DNA from: Rhynchopus sp. YZ270_cl-10
Taxonomy: Eukaryota; Euglenozoa; Diplonemea; Diplonemida; Diplonemidae
Direction: 5' to 3'
Length of the DNA: 64,000 bases
Assembly (NCBI GenBank): GCA_964035575.1
Contig: OZ037843.1
Span: 1 to 64,000, forward strand
Both the position numbers and the translations under genes were made by a program. Under the pieces are notes generated by a model. That model had not been told where the DNA came from. It made no database searches and was given only the letters and a program-made list of their open reading frames with translations. Below, in pieces: positions 39,241 through 50,600 of this stretch. Position 1 is the stretch's first letter, and the number at the start of each line of letters is the position of its first letter.

Positions 39241-40192
39241 CTGGGGGGGGGCGAATAAGAGATCAGGGGTGAATAAGAGATCAGGGCCGAATAAGAGATC
39301 AGGTTGAGATTTTGGGGGTATTTTTTTTTTTTTTTTTTTTTGCACGCACCAGGGTTTTATCCAGGGTAGTAGCTTGAAAGGTGCACTTTTCAAATGTTGC
39401 TGGTTTGCTGGTTTAGAAAAAAAATTTTCCCGGTTAAAAGCGGTCGTCGCGCGCTTCGCGCGCGCCTCCCTGCCAACCACTGAGTGGAGAGGCAAAGGGT
39501 AAATTTTGCGAGACAACAAAGAAAATGGAATATAATCCTGTGTGTACGGCGCTTGGTCTTGCACCTTCCACTAACTGTACAAAGTCAATAGGTCTTCCAG
39601 AAGCAGGGGCTGTTGCAACGGTGGGTCATTTTGAAAAAATGGTCAACTTTTTGCAGCTTTGGTCAAGTTGCATTTGCGGCTGCAAAATGCAAGGGGATTC
39701 CCTAAGACATTGTAAACTCTATTTTTTGCGGAGCAAAAAATTAATATAAAGTGGCGCCGCAGGCGAAAAAAAATTAGGGCATAGTGCAAAACATGCAGCT
39801 TTTTACACCACAGAGTCACTTAATGAACCCTTTTTAGGGGTTCGCTTACGTGTGAGGCTTTCTTCTGTGAGTGGGAAAGTGGTGCGGGGGAGGCGAAAAA
39901 CTGAATCCCGAATCCCACTTTTTTTTTTTTATTTTTCCTCAAACCAGTAAACCAGCTCGTTCTGGTTTTGAAACCAGCAAAAGTACCCAAGCTATTTCCC
40001 TGGTTTTATCTTGAAAAAACATTTTGAAATTTTACCCTGTCTACCCGGTCTGGCAAAAAAGTGGTCAAAAAAATTTTTTTGCCTCCGGCGAAAATGTCTA
40101 TTTGCTTTTTTTTCCCCAAAATTTTTTTTTTATTTTTGGCTCGTCCGTTCGCCTAATAAGAGATGCCACATCTCTTATTCGCCCCCCCCCAG
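39241..40192. mobile_element. MITE-like DNA transposon, 952 bp, TA target duplication
   Basis: Perfect 23-bp terminal inverted repeats beginning CTGGGGGGGGGCGAATAAGA. The empty site in copy 1 reads TTCTTAAGGAAA (near 32010); here it reads CTTA-element-TAAGGAAA, so the target duplication is TA, as for Tc1/mariner superfamily elements. Inside the left end the GAATAAGAGATCAGG motif is repeated three times; near the right end AATAAGAGATG-CCA-CATCTCTTATT is a hairpin. No transposase ORF, so non-autonomous. It also contains a GCGCGCTTCGCGCGCGC palindrome like that of repeat A. Confidence 0.93.
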
Positions 40193-40284
40193 TAAGGAAA
40201 CCCCGGTTTGCAAAAAAAAAAACGTACCACAAAAATATCCAAAAATCCCGGGCCAAGGGCCAAAAATTAGCAAAGCCTGACTCA

Positions 40285-41966
40285 GGGGGGTCCGTAAGTT
40301 TGTGTATTAGTGTGTAAAATTTCCGGCCCTTTTGGGTGAAAAAAAAAAAGGGTGAGGGGAGTTGGGTCCAGTCATAGGGCGTATAGCATATTTTTTGGAA
40401 AATTCTTCAAAAAAGCAAGGATTTTTGCTGAGCACAATGAAATTTTCAGAAAAATCCCAATTTTCGGCCAAATTTGGAGCAAATTAGGGCCCACACACCC
40501 CGATTTTGGGTCAAAAACCGACTTCATTGCTCAGGAGTGCCTACGATTACGTAAACCAAAGGTCCTCTGGATGCATGCATTGATAAACACAACACTGGAA
40601 ATTGCAAGGAACAGGTCTGCATGCGTGTTCTCTAGCCACTACAGTCACAGGGTATGCACAAAATGACCGTATTGGTTGAATTTTGACTTGCAAATGTTTT
40701 TCACGAACATGTATTTCTGAGGTTTTTTGGATTCTTTGGGCCATTTTATGACTTCGGGTGCCTACCACGCCCGTTTTTGAGCAATAAAAATTTTTTTGTC
40801 TGGTCAAAAATCGCCTTGTACTTGTGAAAGGAATTGCTAAGGAAATGTGAAATATGTGTGTTTTTGTACACAAAAGTGCGTTTTGGGTGCTTCTGAAGGG
40901 TCAAAACACCAAAATTTTGCGTTTTTTTGCGTTTTTGATCTCCCAAGGACACACTATTTTCGGTGAATTTTTTTGTGAAAAAAAACTGAAAAATCACGGC
41001 TATAAGAACGCTAAGGAAAAATCGATATTCATTTTTTTGGGCAGAAAAGTGCGTTTTAGGTGCCCACCGATGGTCAAAACATCAATTTTTTTGTGTTTTT
41101 GGCATCTTTGGACACCCAAGGACCCACTATCGGGGTGATTTTTTTTTTCCTGAGATTTGCCTTTGCCAAAATCGAAAAAAAAAAAATTGTGACGGAATTT
41201 GCTAAGGAAAAGTCGAAATTGTGGGCCCCTGTAGTAATGCATAAGGTGCATAATGCATATGTTTACCCCCAGATCGTCAAAACACCCGATTTTTGCGTTT
41301 TTTTGCACTTTTTGGTGCCCAAAAACCCAACTCAGGGGTCGAAATTTTCCCGAAAAAAAATTTTTTTTTTTGAGATTTTTTGATTTTTTGACAAGGCGCT
41401 GTCCCATACAAAATGCACTGGTGGTACAGAAAATGACTGGGGAATTAACTCTAGATGCTCAAAACAGCCCAATTCTTGCTTTTTTTGACTTTTTGGTCCC
41501 AGAAGGGTACCTAGGGTGTAGTGAGCAGGCCTCAAAAACACTTGTGAAAAAAAAAATTGGGATTTTTTTTTTGAGATTTTTTCAAAAATCGACTTGTTTT
41601 TGGTAAAAATCACGAAATTTTGGGTTCGCGGAACCGCGTTTTAGACCCCCCTAGATGCTCAAAAGTGCCAAATTTTGCTTTTAATGGCCTCAAATCGTCG
41701 AAATTAGCCCAATATAGGGGCCAAAAAAAAAATTCGAGGGTCCAGGTATGGAGAGCGAGCACCTTAGAAGGAAGATCGTACGTAAATTTTTGTGTGTACA
41801 ATTGTACACCCGGTCTGCCGGTCTTTTTCGAGGGTGGGTAGGACCGGCCCTAATAGCCGGTAATCCTTAAGAGCCGGTCTTTTTACGGACCCTAAAGACC
41901 GGCTAAAGACCGGCTATACACACTAATTACGTGTCTGGTCGTTGCCGGTCTATTTACGGATCCCCC
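40285..41966. mobile_element. Non-autonomous DNA transposon, 1682 bp, 3-bp (TCA) target duplication
   Basis: Ends are GGGGGGTCCGTAA and, reversed, GGGGGATCCGTAA. The empty site GACTCAGTCACAC (near 32100) becomes GACTCA-element-TCAGTCACAC; because of the G/C runs the duplication could be read as 3 to 5 bp. Subterminal regions share ATTAGTGTGTA, and the right end has several GCCGGTCTTT repeats. The interior is a chain of degenerate roughly 200-bp units around GGTCAAAACACC-AATTTTTGCG. No transposase. The superfamily is unclear; a 3-bp duplication and G-rich ends would fit Zator- or Harbinger-like elements, but this is a guess. Confidence 0.88.
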
Positions 41967-42711
41967 TCAGTCACACATTTTCTTTTTATTTTTGTGATCA
42001 CTAAACGCTGCTCACAATACTGAACGTAAAATTTTGACAATTTTGTTGATGAAGATGTAGTGTGTGTGAGTGAGATGGGGAGCACGGGAGGGGAAAAGAT
42101 GACTCGTGGTTACTGAAAAATCTAAAAATGAATTTCTTTGTTTTTGTGGAGAGTAAACCTTTGAAAGCTAAGACAATGAGTGCGCCGCAAAGACACATGC
42201 ATTTATAAGAAAACGTGGAACAAGTAATATTTACAGTCCCTGTTATAAACCACACTGTTTTGTTCTTCCTTGTTCCTTTCAACACTTTTTATTCATTTGC
42301 TATTTTTTTGCTTGGGAGAAACGCAACACGTGTCGGTTCTGCGGAAAAACATGACACTGAACCACCTGTGTGCTGCCCCTATTCATGTCTATCCATGAAA
42401 ACTGCATCACAAGTGATACCGGGAAAAAAAGTTTAAACTGCGGAAGACGCAAAACAAACTTGCGAAACAATAAAAGAGTTTTTTCTGCGAAGTGGTGGTA
42501 ATGGGGAGAATAAAACATTACGAAAAAACCTCCACTATCATTTCGCAAGCTTCATTACCATTTTGATTTTCTCCTCCCACAAAAAATCACAAAAGTCTGT
42601 TTTTACTTCACACGGACACAGTTGTGTGAAGCGCACTCGAACATAATACTGGTTACCTCTTCTTTGTTTGGTACAGTTGTTAACGTTGTGTTGCCAGCAT
42701 CAGTCTGCTCT
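41967..42711. other. 3' flank of cathepsin gene copy 2
   Basis: Same sequence as 32100-32844 (offset 9867). Possible minus-strand AATAAA near 42287. No other gene. Confidence 0.5.
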
Positions 42712-43704
42712 TCAGAAGTCGATGGCAGAGATGGAGGCCTCAATGCCACACTCGTTCACACCACGTGCGATCTTGAAGAAGCCACCGTCTCCCCACATCT
42801 CGTTCCAGGAGTTCTTCACGGTCCAGTACTTCTGGCCGGCCTCAACACCGTAGCCCACAATCTCGACGGCGTGTCCACCAAGGTAGGATCCGGTGGTGTG
42901 CTTGTACACTCCGCTCTTGTAGGTGGGGAAGTCGGAGTACACCTGGAAGGCCGCAGACAGAGGTCCCGACTGGAGGGCCGTCACGATGTCCTCCTCTCCA
43001 GACACGGAGTAGGCCTTGGCACCCTTCACCTTGTCGGCCTCGTACTGGCCACCGTAGTTCGGGGAGCACGACTCGCTGCACGACGGGGTCGGGTACTCAG
43101 AGGTGGGGCAGGCGGGGTACTTCGAGGTGGCGGGCACGTGGTGTGCGCAGGGCGCAAGGGTGTAGGGGCGGCAAGAGTTCTTGTCCTGGTAGTCTCCTCC
43201 GGTCACAACTCCGGTCTTGGTCATCCACTCAAGGGCGGCTCCCGGCTGTCCTCCGTTGCATCCCATGGAGAACCCACACGCGAATCCGTGGCAGCACGAG
43301 GCAGTGTCCTCAGTGCTCATCAGCTTGTCAATTCCCTGGTGGATGCAACGACGGTCCTCGAACGTCTCGGTGGACCCAAACGCCCAGCACGATCCACACG
43401 ACGACTGGTCACGCACGTGGGAGATCACGCTGCAGTTCGACCACTGGGTGCGTGCGTCAAAGTCGGTGGGGTTGGCCGAGAGTGGCTTGCGCTCGATCTT
43501 GCCCGCCGGGAGGTGGACGTACTTGGGGTGGTCCCTCAGCCATGCGCCGCAGAGGGTCCTGACCCCGTCAGTGCCGTTGAAGCGGGTCGGGCGCTCGGCC
43601 TTCCATCCGCTCTGCACGCTGTTGACCTTCTGGGCGATGGTCTCGAACTCCTCAGCAGAGACTGTGGTGGCCGCAAGGGCCATCAGCATCATACCGCGCT
43701 GCAT
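42712..43704 (-). CDS. Cathepsin B-like cysteine protease, copy 2
   Basis: Encodes the same 330 residues as 32845-33837, including the signal peptide, Q100, C106, occluding-loop H188-H189, H278 and N298. The coding sequence looks unchanged, yet the 5' flank differs from within about 10 bases of the ATG: copy 1 continues into the CCCH-side intergenic region, copy 2 into the 3' flank of the DUF3638 array. If both are transcribed they probably use different promoters. The identical coding sequence points to recent duplication or gene conversion. Confidence 0.96.
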   Translation of the reverse strand: MQRGMMLMALAATTVSAEEFETIAQKVNSVQSGWKAERPTRFNGTDGVRTLCGAWLRDHPKYVHLPAGKIERKPLSANPTDFDARTQWSNCSVISHVRDQSSCGSCWAFGSTETFEDRRCIHQGIDKLMSTEDTASCCHGFACGFSMGCNGGQPGAALEWMTKTGVVTGGDYQDKNSCRPYTLAPCAHHVPATSKYPACPTSEYPTPSCSESCSPNYGGQYEADKVKGAKAYSVSGEEDIVTALQSGPLSAAFQVYSDFPTYKSGVYKHTTGSYLGGHAVEIVGYGVEAGQKYWTVKNSWNEMWGDGGFFKIARGVNECGIEASISAIDF

Positions 43705-43718
43705 GGTTGTGTGGATGG

Positions 43719-44609
43719 GTCTGTGGTGGGTGTGGTGTGGTAACAGATTTAGAGTGGGTCACGCCTGAACGGAGCCTAGCCCACTGTGTCGTGTCGTGGA
43801 TGCCTTGTGAGGGTATTTCTCGCGCAGAACATAGCCCTTTCGTGGTGTGACACTTTATTCTCACAATAGGCTCTATGCGCCTTTCCTTCCTACGTGGAAC
43901 CCCCTACCCCCTACCTGTTGTTGTGTTACATGGCGAGGTTCCACATTGCGACTGGGCAGGGGACAGTCCCTTGCTTCCTTCCTCTTGGGGCACAGCCCTC
44001 ACACCTTGCGATGTAAAGTCTTAAAAGAACCCAAGAAAGATCAATGATGATGATGAGAATGATGACGTCACGACGAGAAAAAATCTTAATGTACACACTC
44101 TGTTGATTCTAAAACGGGGGTGAGAAAAAAATCGCGAATAGAAAAATGGGGGAGAAAAGAAACATCGGAATCGCACTTCTCCTTCTCCTTTTTCTTGTTC
44201 CCCACGCCCCGCAAACAATAAAACAATAAAGACAAAAGGGAGAAGTTGTGGTGCAACGCACACACTGATGATGATAATAGCACAACGAGAAAAAACGCTT
44301 CGTTTGTACTGAGAATACCGAATAAAAGAAACGATATTTCTTTGTCTTCTTCGTTTTAGTTTTTTTTTTAAAAAGTTGAAAAGATGAAAAGCTGTTTAGC
44401 TCAAGAAAAAGAGCTGAAAAGTTGTATACAAAGCATACAAAAGGCTTGAGTGAAGAGTACGACTGAAAGATCGAAAATGAAAAAAGCAGTAGAGCGAGTT
44501 GCTTATACGCCCTTGCCTGGCAAGATATATGCTCACACGATTTTTGCATATGTACACCACATTGTTTGTCTCGTTTGTTTTACAAAACATATTTCTTTTC
44601 CCTGGAAGG
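43719..44609. other. Intergenic: cathepsin copy 2 upstream, DUF3638 copy 1 downstream
   Basis: Noncoding. Minus-strand AATAAA (plus TTTATT at about 43855) could end the DUF3638 transcript. Plus-strand runs CAATAAAACAATAAAGAC near 44215 and ATGATGATGA microsatellites occur. Related to 53452-54642 with many differences. Confidence 0.45.
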
Positions 44610-47600
44610 TCATGCCACCCGTTCCGCTGTCTTCTGCAGTTGCGAGTAGTGGTAGTGAGACGACGTCCCCTTGCCTGCTACCAGCCGCAGGACAAAAGTG
44701 TTGTTCGGCGTCACGATACTGTCGAGCGCTTCAAGCTCAGGGCCGCTGCTGTAGCCGTTGCAGATGCCGTTCAGAAGCTTCAGCGCGGTTGTTTCTAAGT
44801 TCGTTTCTCGTGTCTCGACCCCCAGCGTGTCGTCCACACCGCAATTCTCCAGCTTGCCCTCCTCACCTGCTGCACCCCCGTGGCGTCGTTCTTCCTCGAG
44901 CATCGCTGCCAACACACCGTCCGCCTCTCTGTCACTCAGGAGCAGCATGTGGCCTGTCGGAAACGTCAGCACTGCGTCAACCAACCGAAGCGTGCGCAAC
45001 GCTGTCTCTTCGTTGTTCGCGCACACTGTGTTCTTCCAGTTCGACGTGGCACACAGCTTTGCTGACCCCCAGCGAAGGGTTGCTCCCGGAAATGCTGAGT
45101 CCCATATATCCTGAAGGGTGGACACAGTAACAACGTTCCACGGCAGCGTGGCGCAAAACGCCTGCCAGGAGGACGCTGTGGCAGCCAGGCGGTAGTCCCA
45201 CACCTTCTCTGCTAGGGGCTTCATGCTCTCGCGCTCGACCTCCTGTTCGTTCTCCTGCTCCTGCTGTGCCTCCTTCTCCTTCTCGCATTCGCGGTCAGAC
45301 ACAGTTGACTTCACCTTCAGGCCTGACCCCAAGTCTTTGCAGCACCGCAGGATCACCTCACACTCCTTCCCGTATTCACCCACTTTGGTGTTCCGCAGCT
45401 GCTCCTGCACGAGTGGCTCCAAATCCGTCTCAACCAGAGGGTGGGTGTACTTGCTGAGGGGTTGCTGGTCGTCAGCCTGGATGGCACGAGGGTTGTTCTT
45501 ACATTCGTAGTGGAACACGCCGTTGTCGGCCCACTGCGACAGGCCACGTTCCCTCTCCGCTCCTGTGTTCTCGATGACCCAGCCCAGCACCTCTTCGATC
45601 GACGGTGTGCTCTGAGATATCTGTCCCCTGACGTCCTCAGGACACAGCAACATGAGGCCCTGTTGCTGAGGTCCAAGCTGTCTCATGCGGCCTGCACCCT
45701 GCATCAGCATGTCCTTGCGGAGGTTGCGCCCAAGAGTGACAGCACCCACACAGTCTTGTGCAAGCTTCAGGTCGGATCCCCTGCAACGTGCGTTGTCGAA
45801 GATGGCGAAGAAAACGTCGTCGGTCAGTGCGCATTCGTGTCGGATGCTGACGAGGTTTGTGTCTGTGTACATCACCTTCCAGCCTTCCTCGCTGGCTTCG
45901 GTTTCGAAGTACATAACACCTCGTTTCCCTAGGAGTTTGAAGGACGCTTGCCGCAGCACAAAGGCAGCAGCTTCCTTCGGCGGCATTCCTGCCAACAGAC
46001 TGCCTGTGTCAATCAGCGCTCCTGCCTTGCCCGTCACTGCAGCCAACAGAGCTGCTTCCCCTGTGCTCCTGCCCGCCACGTGCCCTATCATGTGCACGGT
46101 GCTGCGCATCAGGTGGCTCAGCATCAGTCCGTTGGTCGCCTTCAGCTCCTCCACATCGGGTTCCCGCTGTGTCACGTAGCTAGGTAGCAGTTGGTGGTTG
46201 TCGTTCGTGCCGGAGAAGCCGACGGAACGGCGGTCAGGAAGGTCCCAGGCAGACATGGACAGCTTCTCGGGATAGGCCACAACCTCTGACGGGAGCACGA
46301 TCTGTGTCATCCAGAAGTTGATGACAGGCATGCTGTACTGGTATGTACTGTGCAGAAGAGCGTGCTGCTCGCGGTTGGTGGGGTCGAGCTTGCGCACGCA
46401 GTCGATGCTGGAGAAGTCAGACGGCTGCGACGCCACAGACGCAAACCAGCTTTTGTAGTAATAATTCTGCGCACCGTCGCTCAGTTCGAGCAGCTTGCCC
46501 ACCGCCTCACCCACCTGCGTGGTGTTCAGCCCATCGTAGTAGTGCGCCAGCATCGTGTGCAGCACCATCACGTCAGGGTGACTGAACTCAGAACGTTCTG
46601 TCGGCACGTCTGCCGCCTTGAACGGCACAGCAAGGTTGATCTTCCTCTTCTCATACGCGACACCGTACTCCACTCTGTGCCGCTTTGTCAGACAATGCGC
46701 CAGCAACTCGTGCGCAAACAACCCACGGAGACACATCAGCTGCAGCCGTTGGTGCTCCAGCAGGGCGAAACGCATGTCAGCCCCCTTCGACCCATTCAGC
46801 ACGCTGTCCTTAACCATCGCAAGCGCCTCTGCACTGTAGTCCTTTAACCAACGAAGGCACCACGGTGCACCGTGTTGCTTGATCTCCTCGCAGAGGAGGT
46901 CAAGCACCACACGGTTCAGCTGTGCTACGTTCGCATCGTGCGTGGACCGCCCATCCACCAGTCTGAAGCCTTGGAACCGGTCGATGCCTTCTCTCACCTC
47001 GATGACTGCTGCGATGTTGTCGAGCGTCTTCCCCCGCCTGTTCAGTGCTGTCAGCACGGCAGCTGCCACTTCGTACCGTATGGCGCCGTCCACCAAGCTG
47101 TCGCCCTTGCCCACTGCGTACACAAGCTGGTATCTGTGATGGAGCAGCTCGTCGCTCTCGTCCAGGATCAGTGTTCCTGTCTTGTCCATTGTCTGCAGAT
47201 GTCTCAGAAGCTTCGCTTCTGCGGGTTTGTCGTGCATGGCCAGCTCGTGTCGTTTCAGACAGAGGCTGAGCTTGTACTCTGGCACTGAAAGCACCACACC
47301 CCCCGCACGTTGCGCTTCCCTCCACTCACCTTCAAGAGCTGGCACATCAAGTTCGATGTTTCGGTGGAACGGCAGCATGTACACCCGCAGGTTCCGTGTG
47401 CTTGCCGTCAGGGTGTTAGACAGGAACCCCTGTCCTTCCTTCAGCAGCGAACGTAGGAACACAATCTGCGGCAGGATCTTCTCAGCTTTTTTTGCATCCA
47501 GGCGGGTCAGCTCCAGCAGCAGCATCGGGAGGATGACTCGTGTCTTCCCCAGCCCCATGTTGAGCTGTGAGATCGAACCAGGGTGGTGCAGAAGGTGCTT

Positions 47601-50600
47601 AGCGAGGTCATATTGGTGTGGGCGGATCTGCAGCGAGCCTTCTGCCTCGAACACCAGCCAGTGCGGGTGCTCGTCTCCGTCCCAATCTCTCACGCACCGA
47701 AGCTCCTGCACTATCTTGGCGCGGGTGTTGTCGCCTTGCACCAGCCGCAGGATCCTTTCGAGTTTGTCCTCCAGCACGCACAACTCCAGCAGACGGCGTG
47801 CATCGTTTTGCAAGATGACACGCTGCTGGTATGTCAAAAACGGATTCAATTCGTGCGAAGGCGAGAATTCCACAGTGCCCGCCAACAGAGCCATATCCCT
47901 GAAGGTGACGGTGGGCACTCCATTCACGCAGTGCAGCAACTCGAACGACGCTGAGTGCCTCTTCGCCTGCTCGGTGGTACAGTCCGTGATGCGCTCCTGC
48001 AGGCCTGCACGCTTGGCTGACACCTCCTCCTTCAGGGAGGTCACGTACCCACTCAGAAACTCCGGTGAGGGCACATCATAGCTTGCAGTGCGGTGGTGGC
48101 GCTCCCAACTGTCCTTCAGCTCAGCACACAATCCGGGGTAGTTTGGACACGTGAACGGAAAGGAGGGTGGGACGAAGCCGGGCTCCTGTTCCGTTGCCTT
48201 CAAAATCCTGCGCAGGCCCAACTCCACCTTCTTCACGTGCTCTTTGATGTCTCCCGGGTACTCTTCCAGTGTGCACTCGTGGTCGTTCCGGATTTTCAGG
48301 TCAACCGCTTTGCGGTCCATTGGGGATGAGTGCAGCTCCCACGTGGAGAGTGCATGCCGCCAGTTCCTCCCAGGTGCTCTGCCGTATTCAGTTCGTGCCT
48401 CCTGCAGTCGTGTCGTCGAGACACTACTCTCTGGCCTGTCCTTCTCCCACAGCTTGCACTGCCGGAATGACGAGCGTAACAGGTCGTGGCAAATCAGAGT
48501 CAGCACCGGCACCTCTTCGCCAAAGTCCGCCACATTGTCCAGCAGCTGCATGTCCCCAGCACTCAAAGGCTCGTTCGACCAGCACTCCCGACACAGTTGC
48601 ACTGCAAACTCCACCGCAGTCATCCCCATCCACTGCTCCACCACCAACGTCCCTGACGCCGCAAACACAGCAGCAAGGTAGAGACGCATCGTTGTTGTTG
48701 CCGCCTTCAGTTGCCTGAACCGCACACACAAGTCGTACGCAAAGCATTTGAACGTGCTCGTGCTCGCCCCATCCATGGCAACCCATGCACCTTCTTCATC
48801 CTGCACAATCGTCCCGCACGGAATCAACACCCTAGTGCTGCCTGCCGTCCCCTCTAACACGAGGTAGTTTTGGAAAAAGAGGGGAACACACCCGTGCTGC
48901 TGCTCGCTGCTCAGTCGCATGTTGGGGTGCTGTTCGGAGCGCACGGTGTCTCCCTCCACCCACCACGACAGCCGGAGGCGAGGAAGCCGCACCCACAGCA
49001 CCTCATTCTTGTCCACAACTGCATGCATGTGAACGTGCTCCTCGACCCTCTCGAAGAGCGGGACCAAGGAGAGCGGCGCTGCCACGAATCTGCTGAGGTG
49101 GCCCTCAGAGAGCAGAGAGAGGATGTGCTTGTACGGCTGGTCCATCTCTGCAGCTGGCACCTCGTGGACGACAGCGTGCTCCGGTGCTCCTGTCGCAGAG
49201 AGCGTGTACGTCATCAAGTACTGCACCCTCTTGTTGAGGTACGACTCCTCCCTGAACCACAGCGTCTGTCGTGTTGCGTCGTGCCAGTGGGTGTGCAGGT
49301 CGACGAGCATCTTCGGCAGGTTCGCCACACTCCACTCCGCCTCCTGCAAGTTCACAAGCTCTGATTTGCTGTCCTCTCCATCTTCCTCCCGAATCTCGAA
49401 GATCCGCACCCTGCCGGTGCGGCTGCAAATGCAGAAGTCGTAGTGGCAGTTTGTTTCGTCCCGCTTCAGTGTATTAAACGTGGCACCGGACGCGCTCTTG
49501 CTCACTTCGAAGTTCCGCGTCTCGCCAAAGCTCCTTTTGTACAAGGCACACTGCGTCACCTCGTCAGGCAGGCCGCAAGGAGGGTATCCGTTCAGCAGCA
49601 CAGCCCCCTTTAGCAGGTTCACAGAGTAGTGGTTGTCCTCTGCTACGGCTTCAAAGCAGCACGTCGCCGTTCCTGTCGACGCGTCAAACAGGTTTTTCCA
49701 GCCGGCAACATGTTCCGGCATCCTGCCGAAGATCTTCCGCAGCCCTGGAGTGATCACTGTGTCAGGGTCCGCCTGTGCGTGAATCATCACATCGCTCAGC
49801 CTATGTGCTGCAACCCGTCGCACAGTCGCCAATGACTCCGGATGCTCCTCGTCCGACCTGGCGAGGCACTGACGGAACCTGAAGAGCTCCTCCACAAGCA
49901 GAGCCGCGTCTGCAGCAGTCAGCTTCGGGACAAGAAAGCAGCGTATGGCGTACGCAGTCATCACAGCCTCCTTGTCCTTGTCGCCCACCTCCTGCACATC
50001 CTCAAACCCGCAAACCTCTCTCCACCTGGCTGCCACCCCCCTCCACAGAAACGGAAGCCTCTGACCGCGCGGATCCGAGGAGAACTGGCTGATGAAGCAA
50101 GACAGGTCTGCCAGCACTGGGAACCCCTTGTGATCCCGAGGGCACTCACGCACCTCCTCCGCGAGCTGTGCAAAGGCAGCGACAAGCTTTTCGACGAGAG
50201 GATCAGAAGTGCGGAACAGGTCTTCAGCTGCTTTGAAGGGATCACCGTCTTCCTTCCTCGCAAACCCCTCTGTGAAGGCACCGAGCTGGTGCGCAGAGTG
50301 GCGCAGCAGCTCAGCCACACTCGCCTCTGCAAACGGGAGGGAGCGCTCCGTCACAATCCTGAGGATCTTCCTCCACACCGAGGACGAGAAGGACCTCACA
50401 CCTGCGAAGGCAAGGTACCCCTTCACTGTGAAGGCATGTGGCTTCAGGTGCATGGTGGCGTACCCTCTGTTCCCTGCAGTGTGCTCCTGCTCCGACGATG
50501 AGTCTTCAGGTGGGAGGAAAAAAGTCGCGAACTCCGGACGCAAACCCTTGACCTTGGCCTTGCTGTAGTACTCTACGGTGCTGCTCTGTAACACAGCGAA

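Larger units (their letters stand above)
38579..43712. repeat. Segmental duplication copy 2 (cathepsin B segment, with two insertions)
   Basis: Counterpart of 31350-33845. The copies differ by two transposons, a 2-bp deletion (GCGCAAAG to GCAAAG near 40270) and a one-base homopolymer change; I noticed no substitutions in the cathepsin CDS. Homology fades just upstream of the cathepsin ATG. Confidence 0.93.

Noticed and set aside
47182-48081. 299-residue and other plus-strand ORFs opposite the DUF3638-type genes
   Set aside because: Antisense shadows of an 8-kb conserved frame; low-complexity Ser/Arg/Cys composition and no recognisable domain.
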